Shown piece by piece: positions 52,413 to 62,148 of a stretch of 64,000 bases of DNA. This stretch comes from CAXSBR01 sp964252015 (GTDB lineage: Bacteria > Actinomycetota > Actinomycetes > Mycobacteriales > Jatrophihabitantaceae): assembly GCA_964252015.1 (NCBI GenBank), contig CAXULW010000006.1, positions 110,528 through 174,527 of the forward strand, read 5' to 3'. The translations under genes and the position numbers were made by a program. The first letter of the stretch is position 1, and the number at the start of each line of letters is the position of its first letter. Under the pieces are notes generated by a model. That model was not told the origin of the DNA. It saw nothing but the letters and a program-made list of their open reading frames with translations, and made no database searches.

Positions 52413-54286
52413 CACAACCCGCCGATCGCGCGCTCACGCAGCAGCCGGCGGTGGTTCTCCGCGGCGATGAGCCGGGTGAAAAGTTGCCCGTACTCCTCGG
52501 CCTTCTCCAGCGGGTTCGTCCGCTGCAGGCGCGACTTCAGCACGGCGACCTGACGGGCGACCGCCATCTCCTGCAGCCGGGCGATCACCGCGTCGGCGTA
52601 GCGCTCCTGCGAGTCACCGCCGGTATGCATCGGCTCCACCGCCAACGCGTGCACCAGGGATCGGGCCTTGTCGTCGGGCAGGTTGGTACCGATCTTCTCG
52701 GTCCACTCCGCCGTCCCGCCCGCGGCCGCGGTGCCACCGGCCGCGGCGATCGCTTCGCACACCTGGCGGTGGGAGGGCAGTTGGAACAGCTCGGCGTCCA
52801 TCGCGTCGAACTCGGGCCCGGCCAGACCCGGTTGCTGCACGGCGACCTTGAGCACCTCACGTTCGAGCGAGGCGACCGCTGCGTCCACCGGCTTGGCCGC
52901 CCGGGTCTGGGCGGTGGTGAGGGCGTCGTTCGGTCCGCCCGCGTTTGCCCCGGAACGGACCAGGCCGCGCACCCGGGCCACGACCCGCATCGGGTCGTCG
53001 ACGCCGACCAGGCCGGCCAGCCGGCGGGCGTACTCGTCGCGCAGGGACAGGTCCTTGATCCGCGCCACCATCGGCACCCCGGCGTCCAGCGCGGCCGAGC
53101 GGCCCTCGGCGGTCTCCAGGTCGAGCCGGGCCACCGTGGTGCGCAGCACGAACTCGACCAGGGGGATGCGCCCGGCGACCAGGTCACGCACGGCCACGTC
53201 GCCTGCGCTCTGGCGCAGCTCGCACGGGTCCTGGCCGTTCGGTTCGACCGCGACGAAGGTCTGGGCCATGAATTTCTGGTCGTCGCCGAAGGCTCGCTCG
53301 GCCGCCTTCATGCCGGCCGCGTCGCCGTCGAAGGTGAAGATGACCTCGCCGCGCAACGTGTCGGAATCCATCAGCATCCGACGCAGCACCCCGACGTGTT
53401 CGGAGCCGAACGCGGTGCCGCACGAGGCCACTGCGGTGGTGACCCCGGCCAGGTGGCAGGCCATCACGTCGGTGTAGCCCTCGACGACGACGGCCCGGTG
53501 CTGGCGGGCGATCTCCTTCTTGGCCAGGTCGATGCCGTATAGCAGCTGGCTCTTCTTGTAGATCGGCGTCTCGGGGGTGTTGAGGTACTTCGCTTCGACC
53601 TTGTCGTCGTCGTACAGCCGGCGGGCCCCGAACCCGACCACGTCGCCGGAGACGTCGCGGATGGGCCACAGCAGCCGCCGGTGGAACCGGTCGATCAGCG
53701 AGCCGTGCTGGGTCTGCTTGCCCAGCCCGCCGGTGACGAGTTCGTCCACCGAGAATCCCCGGCCCAGCAGCACCTTGACCAAGGCGTCCCACTCCGCTGG
53801 GGCGTAACCGCAGCCGTAGCGGCCGGCGACGGCCTCGTCGAAACCACGTGCGGCCAGGAACTCGCGCGCCGGGCGGGCTTCGGGGGTGCGCAGCTGCTCG
53901 GCGTAGAACGCCTGGGCCAGTGCGTGTGCCTCGACCAGCCGCGCGCGCTGGCCGCGGTTCTGGATGGGCGCCGCGCCGCCCTCGACGTAGCGCAGCTGGA
54001 TCCCGGCCCGCTGCGCGAGCGATTCGATCGACTCGGTGAACGACATGTTCTCGGCCCGCTCGATGAAGCGGATGACGTCACCGCCGGCGCCGCAGCCGAA
54101 GCAGTAGAACAGCCCGCGGGCGGGCGAGACCGAGAACGACGGGGATTTCTCCTCGTGGAACGGGCACAAACCCTTGAGGTTGCCGCCGCCGGCATTGCGC
54201 AGGGCGACGTGCTCACCGACGATGTCGGCGATCGGGGACCGATCGCGAACCGCGGCGATGTCGTCGTCCCTGATCCGCCCGGCCAC
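52412..54286 (-). CDS. dnaG: DNA primase
   Basis: Makes RNA primers for DNA replication. The 624-residue protein starts at GTG 54286 (MAGRIRDDDIAAVRDRSPI), as in other actinobacterial DnaG proteins; an ATG 15 codons upstream adds a non-family stretch. The zinc finger is CPFHEEKSPSF to YCFGCGAGGD. The RNA polymerase/TOPRIM core shows VVEGYTDVMACHLAG and FTFDGDAAGMKA. The C-terminal helicase-binding region is followed by a sequence consistent with DnaB interaction. Gene order with dgt and tRNA-Asn is typical of actinomycetes. Confidence 0.97.
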   Translation of the reverse strand: MAGRIRDDDIAAVRDRSPIADIVGEHVALRNAGGGNLKGLCPFHEEKSPSFSVSPARGLFYCFGCGAGGDVIRFIERAENMSFTESIESLAQRAGIQLRYVEGGAAPIQNRGQRARLVEAHALAQAFYAEQLRTPEARPAREFLAARGFDEAVAGRYGCGYAPAEWDALVKVLLGRGFSVDELVTGGLGKQTQHGSLIDRFHRRLLWPIRDVSGDVVGFGARRLYDDDKVEAKYLNTPETPIYKKSQLLYGIDLAKKEIARQHRAVVVEGYTDVMACHLAGVTTAVASCGTAFGSEHVGVLRRMLMDSDTLRGEVIFTFDGDAAGMKAAERAFGDDQKFMAQTFVAVEPNGQDPCELRQSAGDVAVRDLVAGRIPLVEFVLRTTVARLDLETAEGRSAALDAGVPMVARIKDLSLRDEYARRLAGLVGVDDPMRVVARVRGLVRSGANAGGPNDALTTAQTRAAKPVDAAVASLEREVLKVAVQQPGLAGPEFDAMDAELFQLPSHRQVCEAIAAAGGTAAAGGTAEWTEKIGTNLPDDKARSLVHALAVEPMHTGGDSQERYADAVIARLQEMAVARQVAVLKSRLQRTNPLEKAEEYGQLFTRLIAAENHRRLLRERAIGGL

Positions 54287-54347
54287 CTGCCCGATACTAG
54301 GCCGACCCACCGACCATCGGACCCCGCCCATCGGTTGTTCGACCTCG

Positions 54348-54365
54348 GGCGGGCCAGGGCCCGCC
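54348..54365. terminator. GC hairpin between dgt and dnaG
   Basis: GGCGGGC, loop CAGG, GCCCGCC: a perfect 7-bp stem in the 106-bp gap after dgt on the minus strand. No U tract follows, so it could be an attenuating hairpin or an incomplete terminator rather than a full stop of transcription. Confidence 0.35.
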
Positions 54366-54392
54366 GGCGGTCGAACACCTTCCGGGACGAGG

Positions 54393-55706
54393 TCAACGGG
54401 CGGGGTCGGTGAGGCGGCGGTGGGTGGCCACGGCGCCGGAGTCGGTGAGCTGGGCCACCTCGTCGATGACCACGCGTAGGCGGGCGGCGTCGTCGGGCGC
54501 GGTCAGCCAGGACTCGCGCAGCGCGGGCGACAGGGCCGAGGCGCCCGTCTCGGCCAGCCCGGCCACCAGGGCCTCGACCAGCTCGCGCAGGATCACCCGC
54601 TGGACCTCGCGGCGCTGCTCGGCCGCGGGTCGCTGCATGACGTACCGCGCGGCGATCGCCTTCAGCAGGGCGCACTCGATGACCACGTCCTCGGGCACGC
54701 TCAGGTCGGCGTCGTACCGGCGCAGCGGGCCGGGCCCGGCCTGCGCGCGAGTGGCGGCGACCGCGGCCCCGACGAACCGGCCGGTCAGCTCGCTGGTGGC
54801 CCGCTTGGCCGCGGCCAGGGCGGCGTGCGAGCGGTCGAACCCGCGCAGGTCGAGCAGGGCCGGCAGCTCCAGCAGCCCGTCGAGCACGGTGTCCAGTCCC
54901 GGTGCGGACGCGCCCGTCGCGGCGGGCAGGTACAGCTGCGCGGTCAGCGCACACACCTCGGCGCGTTCGGAGGCATCGAGGCGCTCGAGGCGAATCGAGC
55001 CGGCGTAGACGCCGTCCTCCACGTCGTGCACCGAGTAGGCCACGTCGTCGGCCCAGTCCATGACCTGGGCCTCCAGGCAGCGGCGACCGTCCGGCACCCC
55101 GTCGCGCAGCCAGGCGAACGCGGCCAGGTCGTCGGCGTACACGCCGAACTTGCGAGTGTCGGGTCGACGCGGCCACGGGTACTTGCAGGTGGCGTCGAGC
55201 ACCGCCCGGGTGAGGTTGAGCCCGGCCGGCGCGCCGTCGTCGTCGAGGGCTTTGGGTTCGAGTCGGGTCAGGATGCGCAGCGTCTGCGCGTTGCCCTCGA
55301 ACCCGCCGGCCGGCTGGCTCAGGGTGTCGAGCACGGCCTCGCCGTTGTGCCCGAACGGGGGGTGGCCCAGATCGTGGGCCAACCCAGCGGTGTCGACCAC
55401 GTCAGGGTCGCAGCCGAGCTCGTGGCCGAGTTCGCGGGCGATCTGGGCAACCTCGAGGGAGTGGGTGAGCCGCGTGCGCGGGAAGTCGTCCGTCCCGGGG
55501 TCGACGACCTGGGTCTTGTCGGCCAGGCGCCGGAACGCTGAGCAGTGCAGGACCCGGGCGCGGTCGCGGGCGAACGCGTCACGGTCTTCCGCTGCCCGTT
55601 GCGCCCGCTTGGGCGGTTCGACCAGGCGACGCGCCCGGGACCGGACGTCGTAGCCACCTGCGGAACCCACCACGCCGGCCGCCGTGCCCGGCGACGGCCG
55701 TCCCAT
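54393..55706 (-). CDS. dgt: Deoxyguanosinetriphosphate triphosphohydrolase-like protein
   Basis: Removes the triphosphate from dGTP or other dNTPs. The 437-residue HD-domain protein has FRRLADKTQVVDPGTDDFPRTRLTHSLEVAQIA and DTAGLAHDLGHPPFGHNGE, which carry the H...HD...D metal ligands, then VMDWADDVAYSVHDVEDG. Its ATG at 55706 overlaps the stop of the YbjN-like gene as ATGA. It lies directly upstream of dnaG, the order seen in other actinomycetes. Confidence 0.95.
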   Translation of the reverse strand: MGRPSPGTAAGVVGSAGGYDVRSRARRLVEPPKRAQRAAEDRDAFARDRARVLHCSAFRRLADKTQVVDPGTDDFPRTRLTHSLEVAQIARELGHELGCDPDVVDTAGLAHDLGHPPFGHNGEAVLDTLSQPAGGFEGNAQTLRILTRLEPKALDDDGAPAGLNLTRAVLDATCKYPWPRRPDTRKFGVYADDLAAFAWLRDGVPDGRRCLEAQVMDWADDVAYSVHDVEDGVYAGSIRLERLDASERAEVCALTAQLYLPAATGASAPGLDTVLDGLLELPALLDLRGFDRSHAALAAAKRATSELTGRFVGAAVAATRAQAGPGPLRRYDADLSVPEDVVIECALLKAIAARYVMQRPAAEQRREVQRVILRELVEALVAGLAETGASALSPALRESWLTAPDDAARLRVVIDEVAQLTDSGAVATHRRLTDPAR

Positions 55707-56224
55707 CAGGCCTGCTCGGCGATCCAGTCGGCGAACTGCAGTAGCGAGTGGATCCAGGTGCCGATGGTGTACTTCAACCCGGCCCGGGTCAGGCCCGCCT
55801 CGAAGTCGAAGACGTGCTCGGCGCAGACCGCGACCATGCCATCGTCGGGCAGCACGGTGTAGGCCTTCGGGAACAGCTTGGTCCGGTTCCAGTCGTCGAG
55901 CAGCACGGTCAGCGCCGGACGGATGTCGACGTCGAAGCGGGCGTCGAGGTACAGCCGGGCCTGGAGCACCTCTCCGCGTTCGCCGTAGTGGAAGAAGTAG
56001 ACGCTGTGGGTGGGCCAGCGCACGACCAGGTCGCCGTCGTCGTCAAGGGAATTGACCAGGCTGTACTCGCCCAGGATCTGCTGCAGGGTGGCCGTATCGG
56101 GCAACACGGTGTGGGCTGCGGACGGGGCGCCGCGGCGGTCGCCGAGGCGCGCCGCGGCGTCACGGGCCGAATCGACCGCAGCCGACACCAACCCCGCCCC
56201 GTCCTTCGACCGCCGCGCGAACAC
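55706..56224 (-). CDS. YbjN-domain protein
   Basis: A 172-residue protein whose central part (about 55-170) matches the YbjN fold, a bacterial sensory-transduction/chaperone-like domain: LVVRWPTHSVYFFHYGERGEVLQARLYLDARFDVDI, LLDDWNRTKLFPKAYTVLPDDGMVAVCAEHVFDFEAGLT. The first 35 residues are Ala/Arg-rich and probably flexible. It is translationally coupled to dgt. Function unknown. Confidence 0.85.
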   Translation of the reverse strand: MFARRSKDGAGLVSAAVDSARDAAARLGDRRGAPSAAHTVLPDTATLQQILGEYSLVNSLDDDGDLVVRWPTHSVYFFHYGERGEVLQARLYLDARFDVDIRPALTVLLDDWNRTKLFPKAYTVLPDDGMVAVCAEHVFDFEAGLTRAGLKYTIGTWIHSLLQFADWIAEQA

Positions 56225-56275
56225 GGGTCCAACCTACCCGGCAGCCAGGACGGGAAATCGGGGCCCAGATGCGGA

Positions 56276-58798
56276 CTAGATGTCGTTGATCGCGGCCAGC
56301 GGGGGGGTGCGCGCCGCCCTGACCGCCGGCCACAGCGCGGCCAGCACGCCAACCACCCCGGAGATGACCAGGAAGAGCAGGGCCTGCACCCAGGGGACCG
56401 CTATGTAGGCGAGCCCGTCGTCGCGCAGGGTGCGTACGAACAGCGCCCCGAACAGCAGCCCGAGGGCCACGCCGACGATCGCGCCGAACAACGCGATGAG
56501 CGCCGACTCCAGGTAGATCGTGCGGCGCACCTGGCCCCGCACCATGCCGACGGCGCGCAACATACCGATCTCGCGGCGTCGCTCGACCACGGACAGCGCC
56601 AGCGTGTTGATGATGCCCAGGATGGCGATGACGATGGCCAGGGCGAGCAACCCGTAGAGCACGGCCAGCAGGCTGTCGATCTGCTTGGCCTGGGTGCCCT
56701 TGAACTCCTCGCGGTCCTGCACCTGCACGACCACGTACGGATCGGTAGCCCTGAGCAGGCCGCTGCGCAGGGTGTCCAGGTTCGTGCCGGGCTTGGCCTT
56801 GACTAGCACGACGATGTCGTTGAGCAGCCGGGTCGGCGTTACCTCGCGGTAGAAAGTCCCGCTGGCCAGCCACGAACCGGCAAGCTGATTGTCCTGGTAG
56901 ATCCCGACGAGTTTGAGCGTGATTGCCTTGCCGTCAAAGGACTTCACCGGGATCGAGGAGCCCACCGACACCTGGTGGCTGGCCGCCCAGGACTGGCCGG
57001 CCACGATCTCGTTGCCGCTGAACTCGGGCGTGCCGGCGATCATGTCGACCTTGAACGCCGGGGCCAGCGGACCGTCCACGCCAGTGCCCAAAGTGCTCTT
57101 GCCGTTCAGCTGGATGTCGACGTTGTGCAGCGCGGTGGCCGACTGCACGCCGGCGACTGTGGCCGCGGCGGTGCCCGCGCCGACGGGAACCCCGAGGTTG
57201 TCGGGTCCGGTGAGGATGTAGTCGGCCTTGACCCCGTTGTCCACCAGGGCATTGATGCTGTGCTTGGTCGACTGGCCGAGCACGGCGATGGCGCTCACCA
57301 GCATCAGGCCGAGGGTGAGCGCGAACGCGGTGGCCGCCGTGCGCCGCGGGTTGCGGACCGCGTTGGTGCGGGCCAGGCGCCCGACGGCCCGGAACGGGCG
57401 CAGCAGGGCGCCGACCGCTCCGACGATCGGCCGGGACAGCGCCGGCGCCCCGAGCAGCACCGCGATGACGCCGACGAAGGCACCGAGACCGACCAGGCTG
57501 GCCGCGCCACCGCCGGCCTTGCTGACGGCTCCCGCGGTCAGCGCGATCACGGCGATGACCGCGAAGACCAGGCCGATGGCCGTCCGCCGGCGTAGCGACG
57601 ATCCGGTCGAGGCGAACTCCTCCCGCATGGCGGCGACGGGTGGGATCTTCGCCGCCCGCCGCGCCGGTGCGTACGCGCTGATCGAGGTGACGACGATGCC
57701 GACCAGAAGCGAGACGATGATCGTGCGCGGTTCGAGTTGCAACGACCCGCTGGGCAGGCCGGTGCCGAATGCGTTGAGCAACGCCCGCAGCCCGTAGGCC
57801 AGAGCGACGCCGGCGCCGATCCCGAGTACCGCCCCGATAGCGCCGACGATGACGGCCTCACTGAGCACCGAACGACGGATCTGGCGCCGGCTGGCCCCGA
57901 GCGCGCGCAGTAGGGCCAACTCACGCAGCCGCTGCGCGACGATCATCGAGAACGTGTTGTAGATGATGAATGTGCCGACCAGCAAAGCGATTGCGCCGAA
58001 CGCGAGCAGGAAGTAGTTGACGAACGACAGGGCCTTGTTGATCGCGTTCTTGGTATCGGCCCGGACCTTGTCGCCGGTCTGCACCTTCATCCCGGGGACG
58101 GCGCGGGCGACGTTGTCGCGCAGTTGCTGCTGGGACAGGCCGTTGCCGGCCACCTCGACCGCGTCCACGTGCTTGCCGTCACTGAACAGTTTTGTCGCCT
58201 GCGCCGGGGTGAACAGGGCGCCGATGTAACCGCCGGTCTCACTGGTCGGCTTGTAGATCCCGACCAAGGTGACCTTGACCGGAGCGCCGGACGCCAGCAG
58301 CACCCTCGTCGAGTCACCGACCTTGAGCTTGGCCAGTTTGGCCGCGCCGTTGTTGAGGGCGATCTCGCCACTGGCCTGCGGAGCATGGCCTTGGATGAAG
58401 TTCTCGGGGTCGTCCACGCGTTGGTCGGCCGGGAAGTAGGCGGAGCCGACGCTGGGCGCGCCACCGCCCTGCGTCGCCTTGCCGTTCGAGCCGAGCAGCA
58501 CGATCGTGCTTTGCAGGACGACGCCGACCTTCTTCACGCCGGGGGCATGCCGGATGACGTCGATGTCGGCGATGGGCACGCCGCTGGAACTGCTCTTCGG
58601 GTTGGTCACCTCGGCGTCGACACCCTTGGCCGCATTGGCGAACAGGCTGTTGAAGGTCTTGCTCAAGGTGTCGGTGAATACGAACGAACCGGTGACGAAG
58701 GCGGTACCCAGCACGACCGAGAGAACGGTGAGCATCAGACGCACCTTGTGCGCGGCGAGGTTGCGCAGGGAGACCCGGCGCATCACGTTGGCGGCCAT
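56276..58798 (-). CDS. ABC transporter permease, FtsX/MacB type
   Basis: An 840-residue membrane protein with a MacB-type periplasmic domain after the first helix (TDTLSKTFNSLFANAAKGVDAEV) and two FtsX permease modules: helices around residues 260-390 (YNTFSMIVAQRLRELALLRALGASRRQIRRSVL) and again near 710-830 (LALSVVERRREIGMLRAVGMVRGQVRRTIYLES), with a further helix-rich middle at 405-470. Such two-module permeases export lipoproteins, peptides or drugs, or act as mechanotransmitters. Only two bases separate it from the ATPase gene. Confidence 0.94.
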   Translation of the reverse strand: MAANVMRRVSLRNLAAHKVRLMLTVLSVVLGTAFVTGSFVFTDTLSKTFNSLFANAAKGVDAEVTNPKSSSSGVPIADIDVIRHAPGVKKVGVVLQSTIVLLGSNGKATQGGGAPSVGSAYFPADQRVDDPENFIQGHAPQASGEIALNNGAAKLAKLKVGDSTRVLLASGAPVKVTLVGIYKPTSETGGYIGALFTPAQATKLFSDGKHVDAVEVAGNGLSQQQLRDNVARAVPGMKVQTGDKVRADTKNAINKALSFVNYFLLAFGAIALLVGTFIIYNTFSMIVAQRLRELALLRALGASRRQIRRSVLSEAVIVGAIGAVLGIGAGVALAYGLRALLNAFGTGLPSGSLQLEPRTIIVSLLVGIVVTSISAYAPARRAAKIPPVAAMREEFASTGSSLRRRTAIGLVFAVIAVIALTAGAVSKAGGGAASLVGLGAFVGVIAVLLGAPALSRPIVGAVGALLRPFRAVGRLARTNAVRNPRRTAATAFALTLGLMLVSAIAVLGQSTKHSINALVDNGVKADYILTGPDNLGVPVGAGTAAATVAGVQSATALHNVDIQLNGKSTLGTGVDGPLAPAFKVDMIAGTPEFSGNEIVAGQSWAASHQVSVGSSIPVKSFDGKAITLKLVGIYQDNQLAGSWLASGTFYREVTPTRLLNDIVVLVKAKPGTNLDTLRSGLLRATDPYVVVQVQDREEFKGTQAKQIDSLLAVLYGLLALAIVIAILGIINTLALSVVERRREIGMLRAVGMVRGQVRRTIYLESALIALFGAIVGVALGLLFGALFVRTLRDDGLAYIAVPWVQALLFLVISGVVGVLAALWPAVRAARTPPLAAINDI

Positions 58799-58800
58799 GA

Positions 58801-59565
58801 TCAGGCTTCCTCGAGGTTCTTCATGTGGTCCAGAACCGAGTCGGCGGTGGGATTGCGCATCTCGTCGACGATGCGTCCGTCGGCCAGGAACACGACCCGG
58901 TCGGCGTAACCCGCGGCCCGCGGGTCGTGCGTGACGATGACGACGGTCTGGCCGAGGTTGGTCACCGACGAACGCAGGATGCCGAGCACTTCCGACGACG
59001 ACCGCGAGTCGAGGTTGCCGGTGGGCTCGTCACCGAAGATGATCTCCGGTCGCGCGGCCAGGGCGCGGGCACAGGCAACACGCTGCTGCTGGCCGCCGGA
59101 CAGCTCGGACGGACGGTGGCTCAGTCGATCGCGCAGACCGAGGGTGTCGATGACGGAGTCCAGCCACTGCTGGTCGGGCTTGCTGCCGGCGATGTCGAGC
59201 GGAAGCGTGATGTTCTCCAGCGCCGTCAACGTCGGCACCAGGTTGAACGCCTGGAACACGAAGCCGACCCGGTCACGTCGCAGCTGCGTCATCTTCTTGT
59301 CCGACAGGCCGGTCAGCTCGGTGTCGCCGATCTGCACCGATCCGGACGTGACGCTGTCGAGTCCGGCCAGGCAGTGCATGAGCGTCGACTTGCCCGACCC
59401 CGAGGGCCCCATGATGGCGGTGAACTCGCCCCGTCCCAGCTCGATCGAGACGTCATCCAGCGCGCGGACGATGGTGTCGCCCTCGCCGTAGCTCTTGGTC
59501 AGGGACGTGGCGCGGGCGGCAAAACCCGCGGCGGGCGGGGCGGACGCTACTACTGGCGATGCCAT
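58801..59565 (-). CDS. ABC transporter ATP-binding protein, LolD/MacB type
   Basis: A 254-residue ATPase with Walker A (GPSGSGKST), Q-loop (VFQAFNLVPTLTALENITLPL), signature (LSGGQQQR), Walker B (IIFGDEPTGNLD) and switch histidine (VIVTHDPRA). ATG 59565 follows GGAGAGG; an ATG 14 codons earlier lacks such a site. It powers the permease encoded just downstream. Confidence 0.95.
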   Translation of the reverse strand: MASPVVASAPPAAGFAARATSLTKSYGEGDTIVRALDDVSIELGRGEFTAIMGPSGSGKSTLMHCLAGLDSVTSGSVQIGDTELTGLSDKKMTQLRRDRVGFVFQAFNLVPTLTALENITLPLDIAGSKPDQQWLDSVIDTLGLRDRLSHRPSELSGGQQQRVACARALAARPEIIFGDEPTGNLDSRSSSEVLGILRSSVTNLGQTVVIVTHDPRAAGYADRVVFLADGRIVDEMRNPTADSVLDHMKNLEEA

Positions 59566-59908
59566 GGTGGTGCCTCTCCGGGTGGGATCTTCGTTGCGAG
59601 GGTTCACTGTCTCGCACGGGTCTGACCATTGTCAGTAGATGACTCAACCCAATTGACCCTGAGATTTGTCATGGGGATCTCGGGCTCTGATTGAGTTCTA
59701 AAGGAGTTTCCGGCGTGTCAACGGTGAGTGTCTGCTCGGTTTTATCTACTGGTTGAAGGTCAAAGGCGCGCCAACGATGGGTGGGTCCTGCCTTCTCGTT
59801 TTGTGCTGTCGACGGGCCGTGGCTGGGTCTTCTGCCACCACAAGATTGCGCCAAGAATCTTGACGCTTCCCTCGTATATGTCCTATCCGCGAGAGTAGTA
59901 TAGAACGC
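59566..59908. other. Gene-free stretch upstream of the ABC exporter
   Basis: About 340 bp, lower in GC than its surroundings, with no credible coding frame. One inverted repeat, CTGAC-CATT-GTCAG (59622-59635), lies 57 bp upstream of the ATPase start and could be an operator of that operon. The part from about 59640 on probably belongs to the decayed 13E12 element. I see no other structure. Confidence 0.4.
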
Positions 59909-60939
59909 ATGGTCGCAATTCTGGGGATGAGACGTGGACCGCAGTTGCTGGTCTCACCAGCGCGATAGACGACCTGCTGAGTAGCTGCCTGACCTCCCTA
60001 CCCGACCGGGACCTGCCCCAGCTGGCGCAGGCAATGGCGGCGCAACTCCGACGACTGCCCGTGTTCGATCATGCGTTGATCGCGGAGATGGAACGCCGTG
60101 ACATCGCCGCCGTGGTCGGCGCCCGGAACATCGCTGCGGTGCCAAAGTTGTTGTCAATGTGATCAACAAACTGCCTCACGCCATCCACGCCACCCACGCC
60201 GGCGGGGTCGAACCGACGCTCGTCGGGCATGCCCGAGACTTCGAGCCCACCATCATCGCCGGGCTCGGGCGCCACATCCGGGACCACCTCGACCCCGACG
60301 GCACCCTGGCCGACGAGCAGGACCGCGCCCGCCGCCGCGGCGTCGCGTTCCACCAACGCCGCGACGGCTCCGCCCGCGGCACCCTCGAACTCACCGCCCG
60401 GCGCGCGGCCAAATGGCAGACCCTGTTCGACAGCCTCGCCCGACCCTGCCCCGCCGCCGACGGGACCGACGACCCCCGCACCGCCGAACAACGCCGCCAC
60501 GACGCGATGGAAGACATCGCCGACCGGCTCCTGCGCGGCGGGGACCTACCCGACAGCGGCGGCACCCCCGCCACCGTCATCGTCACCATGACCCTGGACC
60601 AGTTGCAGACCCGCATCGGGCTGGCCGGCACCGCCCACGGCGGCACCATCACCCTCGCCGAAGCCCTCGAGTTGGCCTGCGAGGCCGACATCATCCCCAT
60701 CGTGCTCAACGACGCCGGCGGCGTGCTGTGTCACGGCCGGCCACCGCCAATTCGAGAAACTCGGTTGGACCTGCGACATGGACAACGGGATCCCCTGGTG
60801 GACCCCACCACCCTGGATCGACTCCGACCAGACACCCCGCCGCAACAACACCCATCACCTCGAACGACTCCTGCCACCACCGCCCGCCGGACCGTTGCCG
60901 CCCAGGCCGGTCGCTGACCCGGAACCACCGACGACTTGA
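59909..60939 (+). pseudogene. Decayed 13E12/DUF222-HNH family gene
   Basis: Three collinear pieces of a 13E12-type HNH endonuclease lie in different frames. The N-terminal piece (59935-60162) has TWTAVAGLTSAIDDLLSS and ERRDIAAVVGARNIAAV and ends at TGA 60160-60162. The middle piece (60159-60740) has VINKLPHAIHATH, VGHARDFEPTIIAGLGRHI, GVAFHQRRDGSARGTLELT and PATVIVTMTLDQLQTR. After GGVLCHGR the whole HNH nuclease domain is missing. A C-terminal piece follows in another frame (QFEKLGWTCDMDNGIPWWTP, ending at TGA 60937-60939). These are two internal deletions plus frameshifts, so no working protein is made. Confidence 0.85.
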
Positions 60940-60999
60940 TGGCGTGGTGGGTTCCTCCTGCGTGAATACGGTCCGGCCATGCGCGGTGCAGTCGCACGT

Positions 61000-62148
61000 T
61001 CAGCCGCCGGAGTCGGCCAGTTCGGCTCCGTCGGGGACGGTCCGCGAGCTGCGGTCGGACAGCCATCCGTCGGGCAGGGCCACCGCGCGCGGGCTACCAG
61101 TGCGTCCACGCGGGAGGCCGAGCACCTCGGCCGGGAACGGTTGGCTGAGATCGAGACGGGCGAGGTGACCGTCCAGTTCGGCCAGTGATGACGACGTGGC
61201 CAGCGCCTGTCGGATCTCGCTGCCGACCGCGAAGCCCTTGAGGTACCAGGCCACGTGCTTGCGGAAGTCGATGACGCCACGCTCGGCGCCCAGCCAGTCG
61301 GCCAGCAGTTCGGCGTGCCGGCGCATAGTCGTCGCGACCTCGCCCAGGCCGGGCAGGATGCGCTCGGAACGCCCGGCCATGGCCGCAGCCAGGTCCGCGA
61401 ACAGCCACGGCCGGCCCAGGCAACCGCGGCCGACCACGACGCCGGCGCATCCGGTCTCGCGCATCATCCGCACCGCGTCGTCGGCTTCCCAGATGTCGCC
61501 GTTGCCCAGCACGGGGATGTCCAGCGCGTCGACCAGGGTCGCGATCGGCGCCCAGTCCGCGGCCCCGCTGTAGTGCTGGGCGGCGGTGCGGCCGTGCAGC
61601 GCCACCGCGGCTGCGCCCGCCTCCTGGGCCCGCAGGCCGGCCTCGAGAAAAGTCCGGTGCTCGTCGTCGATGCCGACGCGCATCTTGACCGTCACCGGCA
61701 CCCGACCGTCTGCGGCCCGCACCGCGCCGCGGACGATGTCGGTGAACAGCTCGATCCGCCACGGCAGCGCCGCTCCCCCGCCCTTGCGTGTCACCTTGGG
61801 CACGGGGCAGCCGAAGTTCAGGTCGATGTGGTCCGCCCGGTTTTCGTCGACCAGGATGCGCACCGCGGCCTCTACCACGGCGGGATCGATGCCGTAGAGC
61901 TGGATGCTGCGCGGGGTCTCGTCGGGGGCGAACTCGATCATCTGCAGCGTTTTCGGATTGCGCTCGACCAGCGCCCGCGTGGTGATCATCTCGCTGACGT
62001 ACAGCCCGGCCCCGTACTGACGGCACAGCCGCCGGAACGCCACGTTGGTGATGCCGGCCATCGGGGCCAGCACGACCGGCGGGTCGGCGACCACGGTTGG
62101 CGACAGCCGGAGCGGCTGCGCCCGCGTATCAACCAGCGTCGCCGTCAC
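61000..62148 (-). CDS. dusB: tRNA-dihydrouridine synthase B
   Basis: Reduces specific uridines in tRNA using FMN and NAD(P)H. The 382-residue protein has the barrel start VVLAPMAGITNVAFRRLCRQYGAGLYVSEMI, catalytic Cys in LNFGCPVPKVTRKGGGAAL, VALHGRTAAQHYSG and the FMN phosphate region VLGNGDIWEADDAVRMM ... GVVVGRGCLGRPWLF. GTG 62148 follows GGAGG and overlaps the preceding stop as GTGA, which makes it the best start over 62166. Confidence 0.95.
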   Translation of the reverse strand: MTATLVDTRAQPLRLSPTVVADPPVVLAPMAGITNVAFRRLCRQYGAGLYVSEMITTRALVERNPKTLQMIEFAPDETPRSIQLYGIDPAVVEAAVRILVDENRADHIDLNFGCPVPKVTRKGGGAALPWRIELFTDIVRGAVRAADGRVPVTVKMRVGIDDEHRTFLEAGLRAQEAGAAAVALHGRTAAQHYSGAADWAPIATLVDALDIPVLGNGDIWEADDAVRMMRETGCAGVVVGRGCLGRPWLFADLAAAMAGRSERILPGLGEVATTMRRHAELLADWLGAERGVIDFRKHVAWYLKGFAVGSEIRQALATSSSLAELDGHLARLDLSQPFPAEVLGLPRGRTGSPRAVALPDGWLSDRSSRTVPDGAELADSGG

